Shown here in pieces: positions 6,092-14,454 of a DNA stretch of 25,303 bases (its first letter is position 1; every line of letters starts with the position of its first letter). The stretch spans positions 1 through 25,303 of the forward strand of contig JBGSUL010000059.1 in the NCBI GenBank assembly GCA_041736155.1. Reading direction: 5' to 3'. Under the pieces are notes generated by a model. That model did not search any database, was not told the origin of the DNA, and was given only the letters and a program-made list of their open reading frames with translations. Origin of the DNA: JANPLN01 sp041736155. GTDB taxonomy: Bacteria > Bdellovibrionota > Bdellovibrionia > Bdellovibrionales > JAGQZY01. Both the position numbers and the translations under genes were made by a program.

Positions 6092-6760
6092 ATGGAACAA
6101 CAGATTCTCGATTTCTTCGCGCAGTACGTTTACCAACCCTATGTTGTTTATGCCGCCATTTTTGGCTTCATGATGATTTGCGCCATGGGCGTTCCGATTC
6201 CCGAAGAAGTTGTGATTGTCTCCGCAGGTCTTGTCGGTCACATGGCACTCAATCCTGATCAGTACCCACCTCCCTATCCTGGGGCGCAAGCTGTTCACCC
6301 TTACACTTTGGCATTTGTCACTTTTGCCAGCGTGATTATCACTGATTATTTTATCTACACCATGGGTAAATATTTTGGGTACCAACTGATTCATTCAAAA
6401 CGTTTTAAAAAATATTTTCCTGAAGATAAAATGTCCAAGGTTCGCGCCTGGGCGCAGAAATATGGTTTTTTTGCTCCCGGAGTGTTTCGTTTCATTCCCG
6501 GTGTGCGTTTTCCTGGACATATGATGTGCGGTGCCCTCGGAGTGAAGCCGTGGATTTTCATTCTTGTGGATGGTGTGGCGGCTCTTTTTTCTGTGCCCTC
6601 ACAGGTTTTACTTATTTCATTTTACGGTCGGGAAATTATCACCAAACTCGCTCCCTACAAATTGTACTTTTTTGGTGGCTTGCTTGTGGTTGTTTGCCTT
6701 TATGTGGCCAAAAAATATTTCTTTGAAACCAACCAATCACCCTCGACACCTCATCCCTAG
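6092..6760 (+). CDS. DedA-family inner-membrane protein
   Basis: A 222-residue polytopic membrane protein of the DedA (SNARE-associated/VTT) family. Members support membrane homeostasis, and several act as undecaprenyl-phosphate or phospholipid flippases. Family motifs are present: 'GVPIPEE' (33-39) in the first re-entrant segment and 'FRFIPGVRFPG' (132-142) with its conserved arginines. Hydrophobic segments lie at about 18-50, 72-92, 150-178 and 191-207. It starts 6 nt after the cyclophilin stop with no clear Shine-Dalgarno, so translation is probably coupled. A proline-rich insert at about 56-70 lies between the first motif and the next helix. The exact substrate cannot be inferred. Confidence 0.9.
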   Translation: MEQQILDFFAQYVYQPYVVYAAIFGFMMICAMGVPIPEEVVIVSAGLVGHMALNPDQYPPPYPGAQAVHPYTLAFVTFASVIITDYFIYTMGKYFGYQLIHSKRFKKYFPEDKMSKVRAWAQKYGFFAPGVFRFIPGVRFPGHMMCGALGVKPWIFILVDGVAALFSVPSQVLLISFYGREIITKLAPYKLYFFGGLLVVVCLYVAKKYFFETNQSPSTPHP

Positions 6761-6841
6761 TGCCCTGATCACCTGAAGTTGAGTGCACTAGCGGGGCTCA
6801 AGGCCTTAAGTCCTGTTTCCCTGCTCCATTCAGTATTTTTT

Positions 6842-6871
6842 CTGAAAAATTCCCTAAAAGTAAGTGATAAT
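6842..6871 (+). promoter_or_regulatory. Candidate promoter of the cysteine-rich protein gene
   Basis: CTGAAA (6842-6847), an 18-bp spacer and GATAAT (6866-6871). The transcript would start near 6878, giving a 30-nt leader with AAGGGG before the ATG at 6908. Confidence 0.35.
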
Positions 6872-6907
6872 AAAGCTGAGAATATTTAACGTCCTCAAGG
6901 GGTTATT

Positions 6908-7831
6908 ATGATGAAAAAGCTGATGTTCCCAGCGCTTGCAATGAGCGGAGCTGTGGCTCTCACGTTTTCTATTTATCTCTACCAGCAATCGATCGATCCC
7001 GATGCTGTTGTAGTGGTTCCGCACCAAGATCGCATGATCGCCGGCGGCCCAGAAGGACCTGCGTACAATCCTCCAGCTGATACACCTCCAATGCAAGAAG
7101 CTCCTCCCGATACAACATGTCGCCCTGGAAAAGATTGCTACAATCCGGCACCAGCAGCACCTGCGCCCGCTTATGTCGCTCCACCGGCGCTGACTCAAGA
7201 CTGTATCGCCCGCTCTTTTGTAGCCGATGGAAATAGCAACTGCACTGGATGTATTAAAAACGTGAATTTTTCGCAATCCTACATCAATATGTTTTTAAAT
7301 GCTGCTTACAGCCAGCCTTACAACGCAAGAGGCACAGACCGCCAGCGCCTTGCCATTATGGGTTTAGTCTCCGCCGGTTACTGTCCACGTGAAGTCAATT
7401 ACTCAGGGGCTTACCAACTTCCAGCAACTAGCATTATACCTCAAGTTCAAGGTGCTGCTGTGAGCTGGAGAACAATCACCCTAGACACACGCGCCAATTC
7501 TTGGAGAGTCAATCAGCGCGCAAACCCACTCTTTTGTGAAGCGGATCGATTTGGCGATACGGGCCTACGAAGAAGAATCTGCGAAACCATTTATGTAAAC
7601 TGCAATCTCCGCCCCTACATGCAACATGACTGCTATGGAGTCATTCGCGATAACGATGATGGTGACAGCGGCGGAAACAATGGTCGTAACACCGGCGGCT
7701 CATCAACAGGTGGCTCCACCACTGGACAAAAAGAAGTGGACAACAGCAACGGACAAACGAATGAAAATCAAGGTCAAGGAGCTGATCGTAGCGGTGGCCA
7801 AGGTGACGGCCCTCCTGGCATGTCACAGTAA
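6908..7831 (+). CDS. Exported cysteine-rich protein with low-complexity tail, function unknown
   Basis: A 307-residue protein I do not recognise. Residues 6-25 are hydrophobic after a KK pair, acting as a signal or membrane anchor. Residues about 46-94 are a Pro/Ala-rich linker. The central domain (95-245) has eight of the protein's ten cysteines (99, 112, 115, 159, 210, 225, 232, 242), with Cys71 and Cys77 just before; the even number suggests disulfides in the periplasm or outside. Residues from about 246 are Gly/Asn/Ser/Gln/Asp-rich and probably disordered. The ribosome-binding site AAGGGG precedes ATG ATG; either could start. It is monocistronic, with its own promoter candidate and a strong terminator. 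It may be a secreted or surface protein. Confidence 0.75.
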   Translation: MMKKLMFPALAMSGAVALTFSIYLYQQSIDPDAVVVVPHQDRMIAGGPEGPAYNPPADTPPMQEAPPDTTCRPGKDCYNPAPAAPAPAYVAPPALTQDCIARSFVADGNSNCTGCIKNVNFSQSYINMFLNAAYSQPYNARGTDRQRLAIMGLVSAGYCPREVNYSGAYQLPATSIIPQVQGAAVSWRTITLDTRANSWRVNQRANPLFCEADRFGDTGLRRRICETIYVNCNLRPYMQHDCYGVIRDNDDGDSGGNNGRNTGGSSTGGSTTGQKEVDNSNGQTNENQGQGADRSGGQGDGPPGMSQ

Positions 7832-7854
7832 TCAAACTTTGTTTTTAATAAAAC

Positions 7855-7887
7855 AAAAAAAGCCTCCCGACCGGAGGCTTTTTTTTT
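7855..7887. terminator. Bidirectional intrinsic terminator
   Basis: The stem AGCCTCC/GGAGGCT (7861-7867 with 7873-7879) has a 5-nt loop, is preceded by six A and ends in nine T (7879-7887). It lies between convergent genes and serves both the cysteine-rich protein gene (+) and the methyltransferase gene (-). Confidence 0.9.
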
Positions 7888-7894
7888 GCGAGAT

Positions 7895-9040
7895 CTAGTG
7901 GTGGCTATTCCTCGCCAACAAATAAAAAACCACGTCGATGCCGTTGTTTGAAAACGGTAGAGTTCTTAATTGCACGTAATCATGATGTTTAGAAAAACTT
8001 TTCCCTCGCGGCAAAATAAGCCCTAAACGCTCTGGCTGATATTTCAAAATAATAGAATTCACCAACTCTGTATAATAATCTTTGCGATCTAGCTTAAGAC
8101 GTTTTCCGTAGGGAGGATTCACCATCACAAGCACGGGCGATGTTGGTTGTGCTACTTTCTCGGACGACGACTGAACTTGTGCAAAAATATCTTCTTGGCG
8201 CAAGTCACATTGGATGTCATTAAACAGCGTCATATTTTTAGTAACTAAGTCTACACATGACTCATCTTTATCGCGACCCACGAGATTCCGAAAGCCTTTG
8301 CGTGGTATCTGCGCGAGGTCCTTCGGGTTTGCGCCGTCAGGAAACTTCTTGGGAGAGATGGACCATTGTTGATAAACGAAGGCTCTGTTCAATGACTGAC
8401 CATACTGCGCGCCTTCTAACAAAAAGGTTCCGCTGCCCATCATTGGGTCTACCAGGGTCCACGCACGCATGTCCTCGAGGTCTTGTGTGGCAAACTGCAA
8501 AAGTCCTGCGGCCATGGTTTCTCTCAATGGAGCATCGCCAGTCCATTTTTCTTGGCCACGTCGATACAGATCCGCGCCGGAGGTGTCTAAACTCACCGTG
8601 CATTCATCGCGAAAAAAGCGAATATAAACATCTGCGCCTTGCTCGCTGGTATTATACTGAAATGTATTGAGAAAAACTTTTTTGAGCTTGTCCTTCATTT
8701 TGAGTTTAGAAGAACGCGTGGACACATGCACTTTTCCAAAAGGCACAATTTTATGCAACCCCAAGGATCGCAACCATTTTTGAAAATCTTGATACATAAG
8801 AAGATCTTTTTTTGAACCGCGACGCCAAAGAATACGTGTCGGAATCCGCAGCCACTGATTCAGCGAACAGCCGATGGCAAAAGGCAAAGAGACTTCGATG
8901 CCCCCTGGATGAATCTCGTGCGCTTCATCCCATTCTATAGAATTTTGTTTAAAATATTTGATCAGTTCTTGGAGCGCCAGCTTTTCAAAGCCGGGCGCCA
9001 CGACAAGAAAAAATGCCTCCAAAGGTGTCTTCGCAAACAC
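7895..9040 (-). CDS. THUMP-domain rRNA guanine-N2 methyltransferase (RlmL N-terminal half type)
   Basis: A 381-residue SAM-dependent RNA methyltransferase. The N-terminal part (about 10-155) fits a ferredoxin-like plus THUMP RNA-binding module. The Rossmann methyltransferase (about 165-375) has motif I 'DPMMGSGTFLLEGA' (198-211) and the catalytic 'NPPYGKRL' (308-315) of the UPF0020 family. This is the architecture of the m2G2445-forming half of E. coli RlmL. The RlmK half, which makes m7G2069, is missing, so this is a single-activity version. The GTG start at 9040 lies 2 nt after the stop of the giant lipoprotein gene and no better start was seen, so it is probably translated by coupling as the last gene of that unit. 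Exact target base inferred from family only. Confidence 0.85.
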   Translation of the reverse strand: MFAKTPLEAFFLVVAPGFEKLALQELIKYFKQNSIEWDEAHEIHPGGIEVSLPFAIGCSLNQWLRIPTRILWRRGSKKDLLMYQDFQKWLRSLGLHKIVPFGKVHVSTRSSKLKMKDKLKKVFLNTFQYNTSEQGADVYIRFFRDECTVSLDTSGADLYRRGQEKWTGDAPLRETMAAGLLQFATQDLEDMRAWTLVDPMMGSGTFLLEGAQYGQSLNRAFVYQQWSISPKKFPDGANPKDLAQIPRKGFRNLVGRDKDESCVDLVTKNMTLFNDIQCDLRQEDIFAQVQSSSEKVAQPTSPVLVMVNPPYGKRLKLDRKDYYTELVNSIILKYQPERLGLILPRGKSFSKHHDYVQLRTLPFSNNGIDVVFYLLARNSHH

Positions 9041-9042
9041 CT

Positions 9043-12000
9043 CTATTGGGCTCGACTACGAGGTCGCGACACGGGCTGTGCCGCTGGTTGACTTCGCGGT
9101 GTTGCAATCCGCGAGCGAACTGAGGATTGATCCGCCGGCCACGAGATCACACTGTCACTCTCAAAATCAGAGAATGTGTACATACCTGGAACCGCAGGAA
9201 GGGCACGCTCAAAACCTCGCTGCATCATATCCAGGGCCATATTGATATCCGCAGGATTCACAACTTCAAAATCACCAGGTGTATTAAACGAAGGCATATT
9301 GTGAAATAGATTTTGCGACATACGATTGTTCGACGTCGAAGAGCGAGATATAAAATCACCCACATCATTCGTCATTTGATCACGCGCCTCACCCCAACGC
9401 AACTGCTCGGGGGGAACCATCAGCGCTTGTTCAAACACAGCAAAATCCCGCTCTCCACGCAGCATTAGCATCCATGGATGGTTTACAAGTTCACCTGGAT
9501 CCTGCATGTCTCCGTCGTTAAAAATTTGCGTAAAGTAGTAATAATGCTCACGGACACGCAATGGATTTCCCGCATGAAGATCATCTTCCGTTTCAATATC
9601 TCCTGAGCAAACAAAATACCCTACTTTGTTTATGTCGGAGATAAAATTATAGGAAGGGAATTCAGACGCATGGTTATTATTAATCCAATCGTTCGCTTCT
9701 TCAATTGTGTATTTCGTTTCAACCAAAAACTGTGGGGAAGGCCTGATCACAATACATTTTTCAAAACGAGCTAATTCGATATCTAATGTGGAAATCTGAG
9801 CAGCTAAAGTTGTACCCGAACTCACACCTGTTCCATTACTCGTGCTGATACCTTCGCCCTCTGTCCATTCCATATTGTAACCGACGAAACCGGTACCCAC
9901 ACCGATAACTCCGCCAACAATACCACCGGCAATAGCGCCTATGGCCGCGCCAGGACCCGCCCACGCCGTGATTGCCGCTCCTGCAATAGCACCACCAGCG
10001 ATTCCCGCTACCTTGTCGCCATCAAACTCAAACTTACGTCCACGATTTGTACGGAATCCACCGTCAATACCAAAACTCTTACTCACCGAGTAGTTGAGAG
10101 TTTTTCCATCTTGATAAATGTAACGATGAGTGGTGTCGAGCACACGCACACGTCGCTCAACAACAAACGGTAAAACTTTGGCCTGATCCGCCATCAGTAT
10201 GGCTTGATTTTGCGGGGTCATTCTTCCCACAGAGCGAATGCCTGCGATGTAACTATTCACGGCCTTGTGACAGGTGTCTTCCGTTATATCGAAGCGTTCT
10301 CTTAAGAATTGAGCAAACATACTCCCTTGAAAACCTCGCTGATCGATGGCTTCTTGTTTAGCAAGAGAGTTGCGAAAGATCTGTTGAACAAGAGTGGATC
10401 CTTGTGGAGCCATGGTTTCTCTGGTGATGTAACACATGTGATGAAGAATTTTTTCTTTGCTTTCAAAAGTGAGGCGCACTGAACGAACACCGTTCTTCGC
10501 AAATTCTTTCAATTCTTCTGCGCTCACCGGATGAGCCGTATAATCGTATGTATTAGTAGGATGAATAAAGAAATTTGGATCTATCCCATCTGTACGTTTA
10601 CCCATACGACGATGCGGAGGCGGAACTTCTCCATTCACTTTAGCCAAAAACTGATTTGGCGGAAGCACATTTCGTGTTTGTCTAAAACAATTCGCTGGAA
10701 TATCAGGAACTGTAAACGTAATCTTAGTTGTGTCGTCTTTTAAAACACGCCATTGCTCATAAAGTTGTTCAATATCTGCTTTCCATTGGCCATAACAAAC
10801 AGGATCCATGGTCTTCAGAGACTCTGGATCGGGATGACTGAGACGGACATGAGTCAAACGCATGGAATCGACAAAATAACCATCTTTCGAGAAGGCTTCC
10901 ATCTCTTGTTTATAGATCTGCAACACTCCACGGTACATAGGAATCAAATCGTTCACTTGTTTTTTATAAAACTGCCCCACGTAACCAAAATAGGGATTCT
11001 TCTCGTAAGCTTCGTTAACATCATTTCCGTAATTGTTAACGACATCTATCGTGCTTTGGACTGCATCGCTGGCCACCACTTGGTCTAACTCGATGTCAGC
11101 AAGCTGTTCGCACGTTCTACCGCAACTGGCTTCATCCAGAACATCCGTTGGACGAACTGCCGAGCCGTTCCCGTTGAGAACAAAAGTCACCGGCCCCATA
11201 AATGTACGGCGCGCTAATCCAGAAACATATTCAGGATCTGCTCCGGCCGCCATTTCGTCACCTTGGTTGGACAAAAGATCAAAATCATAATCCGGGCGAT
11301 AGGCCTCGGTGAAATCATCACGAAGAACGTTGATAATTTCGTTATTGATATCTCCACTATGGCCTGGGAAAACGCTGTTTTTGAGAACGTTTAATTCTTC
11401 GGGCGTCAGGATTTCTGATAACCAGCGCTCAGATCCCAAATCTTCGCGAGTCGCTAAATAGTAGAACATCTGATCTGCAGGGATAGTCAGCGGGCAAAGT
11501 GAATTGGGAGCGTCTGGAGAATAGCGTCCCGCTGTTACATGGTCCCCATCGGCAATAAGACGATTGCGCAAAATCTCACATTCTTGTCGACGTGTATTTG
11601 CATAACTCTCTTGCACCTCGCGAGTGCGTACATAATCTTGATTTCCTGATTGCGATTGATATTCGCGAATCACTTTCTTCATCACTTCTAAATATTTATT
11701 TAAAGCAATACGGCGAATGCTCCCCTGCACCGACTCTTCAGTTTGTCCGCCATCACGACCAATGCGTTCGATGTCGGCAAAGAGCTGCTGTGCCACTGTG
11801 TAATCCACACCCGACATCAACTCGCGCAAACGAGCATAATTGTCACTACGTGAGCGTTGCAATTCTTCAATTTTTTCTTGAATTTCTTTTTGATCTGCCG
11901 CAGCTCGCGCTTGGGCCATCAAACGAGTGATTTCATCACCCAATTTATCATCTTCCATTTGGCGATCACGAATGGCCACAGTCAATTCTGTGGCGTTGTT

Positions 12001-14454
12001 CATTCTTTGTGTCAAACGATTGTCCGCAGACATCACAGCTCGTAACAACATCTCATCAATGGTTTCCAGCTGAATAAACATTTGTGAACGCAAGCGTAGA
12101 GTTCTCAAATCGTTAATATCAAACTCAATGGGTGTGACAATAGCACCGCCGAGAACACGCACTAAAACTTCTTTAATCGTAATAAACACACGACGTGTTT
12201 TGGTGTCTTGGCTGTTATAAGGAATCGTATAATTCCCTTGTGAGTCAACTTCGATGCGACGACCCGGCGCTGCTGGATCTAAATAATCCTTCTGCATGGC
12301 CACCTTTAAAAGATAAATACCATCACGAATATCAGCAAAACCGCTACGACCCCAAATAATACTGTTATATTTGAGAACCTTGGGTTTGATGTTGAGAAGC
12401 ACCGTCTTTTTGACCGTGAGATTCATGTACTTATCGACGACGTAACGAAAGCCAATAGCATCGTAATGGAAGTCAGTTACGAGAATGCGCGTAGGCGGCG
12501 CAAACTTCTGCCCATCGTTAATTTGCTTGATGTAATCCTCAGGAAGTACCCGAGCATCCCGACCGAAGGTGAATTTTTCATCCCAAGGATTGATATAATA
12601 TTTGAGAACTTGTGATTGGCTCTGACCATTTTCATTTTTGTAAGTGAGCACTGATGTCTTCTCAATGAGACGTTCTCGCTGATAGAACTTATGGGAAATC
12701 AATCCCACCCACGACAAACACCCTTGATCATCCGTTTTGACACCTTCATAATGTATCGGGATACGACGGTCGTCTGTGGTGATATCGAATTTTCTTCCAG
12801 CCTGTGGTCTTACGCCCATGGCTGTTTCTTGCAGACATGTCTTGACCGTGTACTGAATTGTGCGGTCCGTAGAAGTATCTCCTGGGACAACTCGGCTAAA
12901 GAGCACATCCAAATGAGTAAAACGGAAACGGCGAAATCCACGTTCGATAGAATCTGAATTGATTCCTTCTTCCGGACGTCCTCTCACCCAAGTATCGTAA
13001 TTGTAAGCACCCGCTAAATAATTATCAAAACTAAAACCCAACTGCCCTTTGTCGTCTTTGTTAAAATTAGCCAAATCAAAAAGAGGTCCGGCAGCATGAC
13101 CAATGGATTCAAAAGTTCCTAAATAATAAACTGCCTCAAAGGGCTTGAGCTTAATATCAATGGGCTCCACTTTTAATACGATCTGTAGATTGCCCCACAT
13201 AGGGCGAGCCACAAGAGTCAATGGAATGACCGCATTCACACCCATCGTTTCTGTATTCCAAAGTGAACCAGCAGAAGCCTGTAACTTGAGACAGTCTGCA
13301 GGCGGCTCACCACTCTGTCTTGGACTCTCTTTAGGAATATCACAACCATTGAACGGAATTCGGCTGGAAATAATATAATACTTACCGTTCTCTTCTAAAT
13401 CGCTGGCCACCAACTGAGCTTGAATTTTGTAACGACCTGTCGGTAACGGCATATCACTGTTCGGATTGACCGCTCCAGATGCATCCGGAAGACGCACTTT
13501 TAAATCAGCAAGACGAATATTTAAATTTAAATCAATCGTCTGTAAGTTTTGAACATCGGGATTGGAACTTTCCCCCAACGCTGCCGCACGAAGTTCATGT
13601 ATTCTTTTGAAAACTTCGTTAGTCATGTCACCGATATTCGTTCCTGAGACATATTCACGCGCTTGCGGATTTCCATCTGGCAAAGTGTAGACCACTTGAG
13701 GATTTAAACTCGAACTTTGCAAAACATCTTTTTTAACAGGAACAAATTGAACCGAACCAATTTGCAATTGACGATTGCCTTCTTTAAAAGTTCCATTCAG
13801 AGCCTGGAAGATCTCCTCAGGTCCAACAGCCAAAGGCATTTGCTGTGTAGCAGGTGATAAACCAAAGCGCGTAAAATCAAAGAACTCATCATTGGGACCA
13901 CGTTGTTTATCCCATGGATTGATGAGCACTGTGCGATGAATAAAGGTTTTTGCACCAGAAACTGCGCGGAAAATAAAATTCACATATAAATTAACTGATG
14001 AAGCAAACGGATCAAATTGAAAATTGACTGTCCAATAAAGACAGTTGTCATTTCTCACGGTGGCCACTGTGCCACCATCTGGCAGAGCGGACACAGGCAG
14101 TTCACTGAAGATTTCAAACTTTTGACCCATGAGTGGATTGCCCGGAGCGCGTACATCAGAGAGTCCGCACATTGCGAGGTTGTATTCACGCTTGTCCGCA
14201 TAGCGCGCTTGTTCACTGATAACTCCAGTGTTTGCGGCACGCGTGTAACTGATATTTTGTGAAGCAATTTGATCGGTGGCATAGCCAGAGAGATCGACCA
14301 GAGTTTTTCCATCGCGGGAAAAACGAAACACTCGCTGGCTACTAGTGCCAGGTGCAACTTGTTTTTGTGCTTTTACACAAGAAGTTATATTTCCCGCAAG
14401 CACTACGAGGAAGCACAGCTTTAAGAAATTGAACAGCAGCTTAGATCCTATCAT
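9043..14454 (-). CDS. Giant 1803-residue lipoprotein with glycine zipper, family not recognised
   Basis: The largest gene of the window. The leader ends in a plausible lipobox with Cys26 (NITSC), so the rest should lie in the periplasm or outside. Two related domains are visible: about 90-185 and 535-630 each have a Cys, then G(Q/R)KF(E/D)I, then a D-x-C-L-x-W element (138 and 578) and an 'INPWD' motif (177 and 622). Residues about 816-878 are a charged coiled coil. Residues about 1479-1524 are a long Gly/Ala-rich hydrophobic stretch (AGGAIAGAA, AIGAIAGGIVGG) typical of glycine-zipper membrane segments. The last 25 residues are rich in Arg, Ser, Pro and Gln. The start codon overlaps the end of the beta-barrel gene by 14 nt, so the two are co-translated and likely partners. 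I infer a large outer-membrane assembly; no enzymatic motif was seen. Confidence 0.85.
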   Translation of the reverse strand: MIGSKLLFNFLKLCFLVVLAGNITSCVKAQKQVAPGTSSQRVFRFSRDGKTLVDLSGYATDQIASQNISYTRAANTGVISEQARYADKREYNLAMCGLSDVRAPGNPLMGQKFEIFSELPVSALPDGGTVATVRNDNCLYWTVNFQFDPFASSVNLYVNFIFRAVSGAKTFIHRTVLINPWDKQRGPNDEFFDFTRFGLSPATQQMPLAVGPEEIFQALNGTFKEGNRQLQIGSVQFVPVKKDVLQSSSLNPQVVYTLPDGNPQAREYVSGTNIGDMTNEVFKRIHELRAAALGESSNPDVQNLQTIDLNLNIRLADLKVRLPDASGAVNPNSDMPLPTGRYKIQAQLVASDLEENGKYYIISSRIPFNGCDIPKESPRQSGEPPADCLKLQASAGSLWNTETMGVNAVIPLTLVARPMWGNLQIVLKVEPIDIKLKPFEAVYYLGTFESIGHAAGPLFDLANFNKDDKGQLGFSFDNYLAGAYNYDTWVRGRPEEGINSDSIERGFRRFRFTHLDVLFSRVVPGDTSTDRTIQYTVKTCLQETAMGVRPQAGRKFDITTDDRRIPIHYEGVKTDDQGCLSWVGLISHKFYQRERLIEKTSVLTYKNENGQSQSQVLKYYINPWDEKFTFGRDARVLPEDYIKQINDGQKFAPPTRILVTDFHYDAIGFRYVVDKYMNLTVKKTVLLNIKPKVLKYNSIIWGRSGFADIRDGIYLLKVAMQKDYLDPAAPGRRIEVDSQGNYTIPYNSQDTKTRRVFITIKEVLVRVLGGAIVTPIEFDINDLRTLRLRSQMFIQLETIDEMLLRAVMSADNRLTQRMNNATELTVAIRDRQMEDDKLGDEITRLMAQARAAADQKEIQEKIEELQRSRSDNYARLRELMSGVDYTVAQQLFADIERIGRDGGQTEESVQGSIRRIALNKYLEVMKKVIREYQSQSGNQDYVRTREVQESYANTRRQECEILRNRLIADGDHVTAGRYSPDAPNSLCPLTIPADQMFYYLATREDLGSERWLSEILTPEELNVLKNSVFPGHSGDINNEIINVLRDDFTEAYRPDYDFDLLSNQGDEMAAGADPEYVSGLARRTFMGPVTFVLNGNGSAVRPTDVLDEASCGRTCEQLADIELDQVVASDAVQSTIDVVNNYGNDVNEAYEKNPYFGYVGQFYKKQVNDLIPMYRGVLQIYKQEMEAFSKDGYFVDSMRLTHVRLSHPDPESLKTMDPVCYGQWKADIEQLYEQWRVLKDDTTKITFTVPDIPANCFRQTRNVLPPNQFLAKVNGEVPPPHRRMGKRTDGIDPNFFIHPTNTYDYTAHPVSAEELKEFAKNGVRSVRLTFESKEKILHHMCYITRETMAPQGSTLVQQIFRNSLAKQEAIDQRGFQGSMFAQFLRERFDITEDTCHKAVNSYIAGIRSVGRMTPQNQAILMADQAKVLPFVVERRVRVLDTTHRYIYQDGKTLNYSVSKSFGIDGGFRTNRGRKFEFDGDKVAGIAGGAIAGAAITAWAGPGAAIGAIAGGIVGGVIGVGTGFVGYNMEWTEGEGISTSNGTGVSSGTTLAAQISTLDIELARFEKCIVIRPSPQFLVETKYTIEEANDWINNNHASEFPSYNFISDINKVGYFVCSGDIETEDDLHAGNPLRVREHYYYFTQIFNDGDMQDPGELVNHPWMLMLRGERDFAVFEQALMVPPEQLRWGEARDQMTNDVGDFISRSSTSNNRMSQNLFHNMPSFNTPGDFEVVNPADINMALDMMQRGFERALPAVPGMYTFSDFESDSVISWPADQSSVRSRIATPRSQPAAQPVSRPRSRAQ

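Noticed and set aside
5840..6394. 184-residue minus-strand open frame
   Set aside because: Antisense to the clearly coding cyclophilin and DedA genes; a reading-frame shadow.
6757..6791. CTAGTGC/GCACTAG hairpin after the DedA gene as an intrinsic terminator
   Set aside because: The 21-nt loop is long, the left arm overlaps the stop codon and no T run follows; kept only as a weak possibility.
8257..8670. 137-residue plus-strand open frame
   Set aside because: Antisense to the rRNA methyltransferase, whose catalytic motifs are intact.
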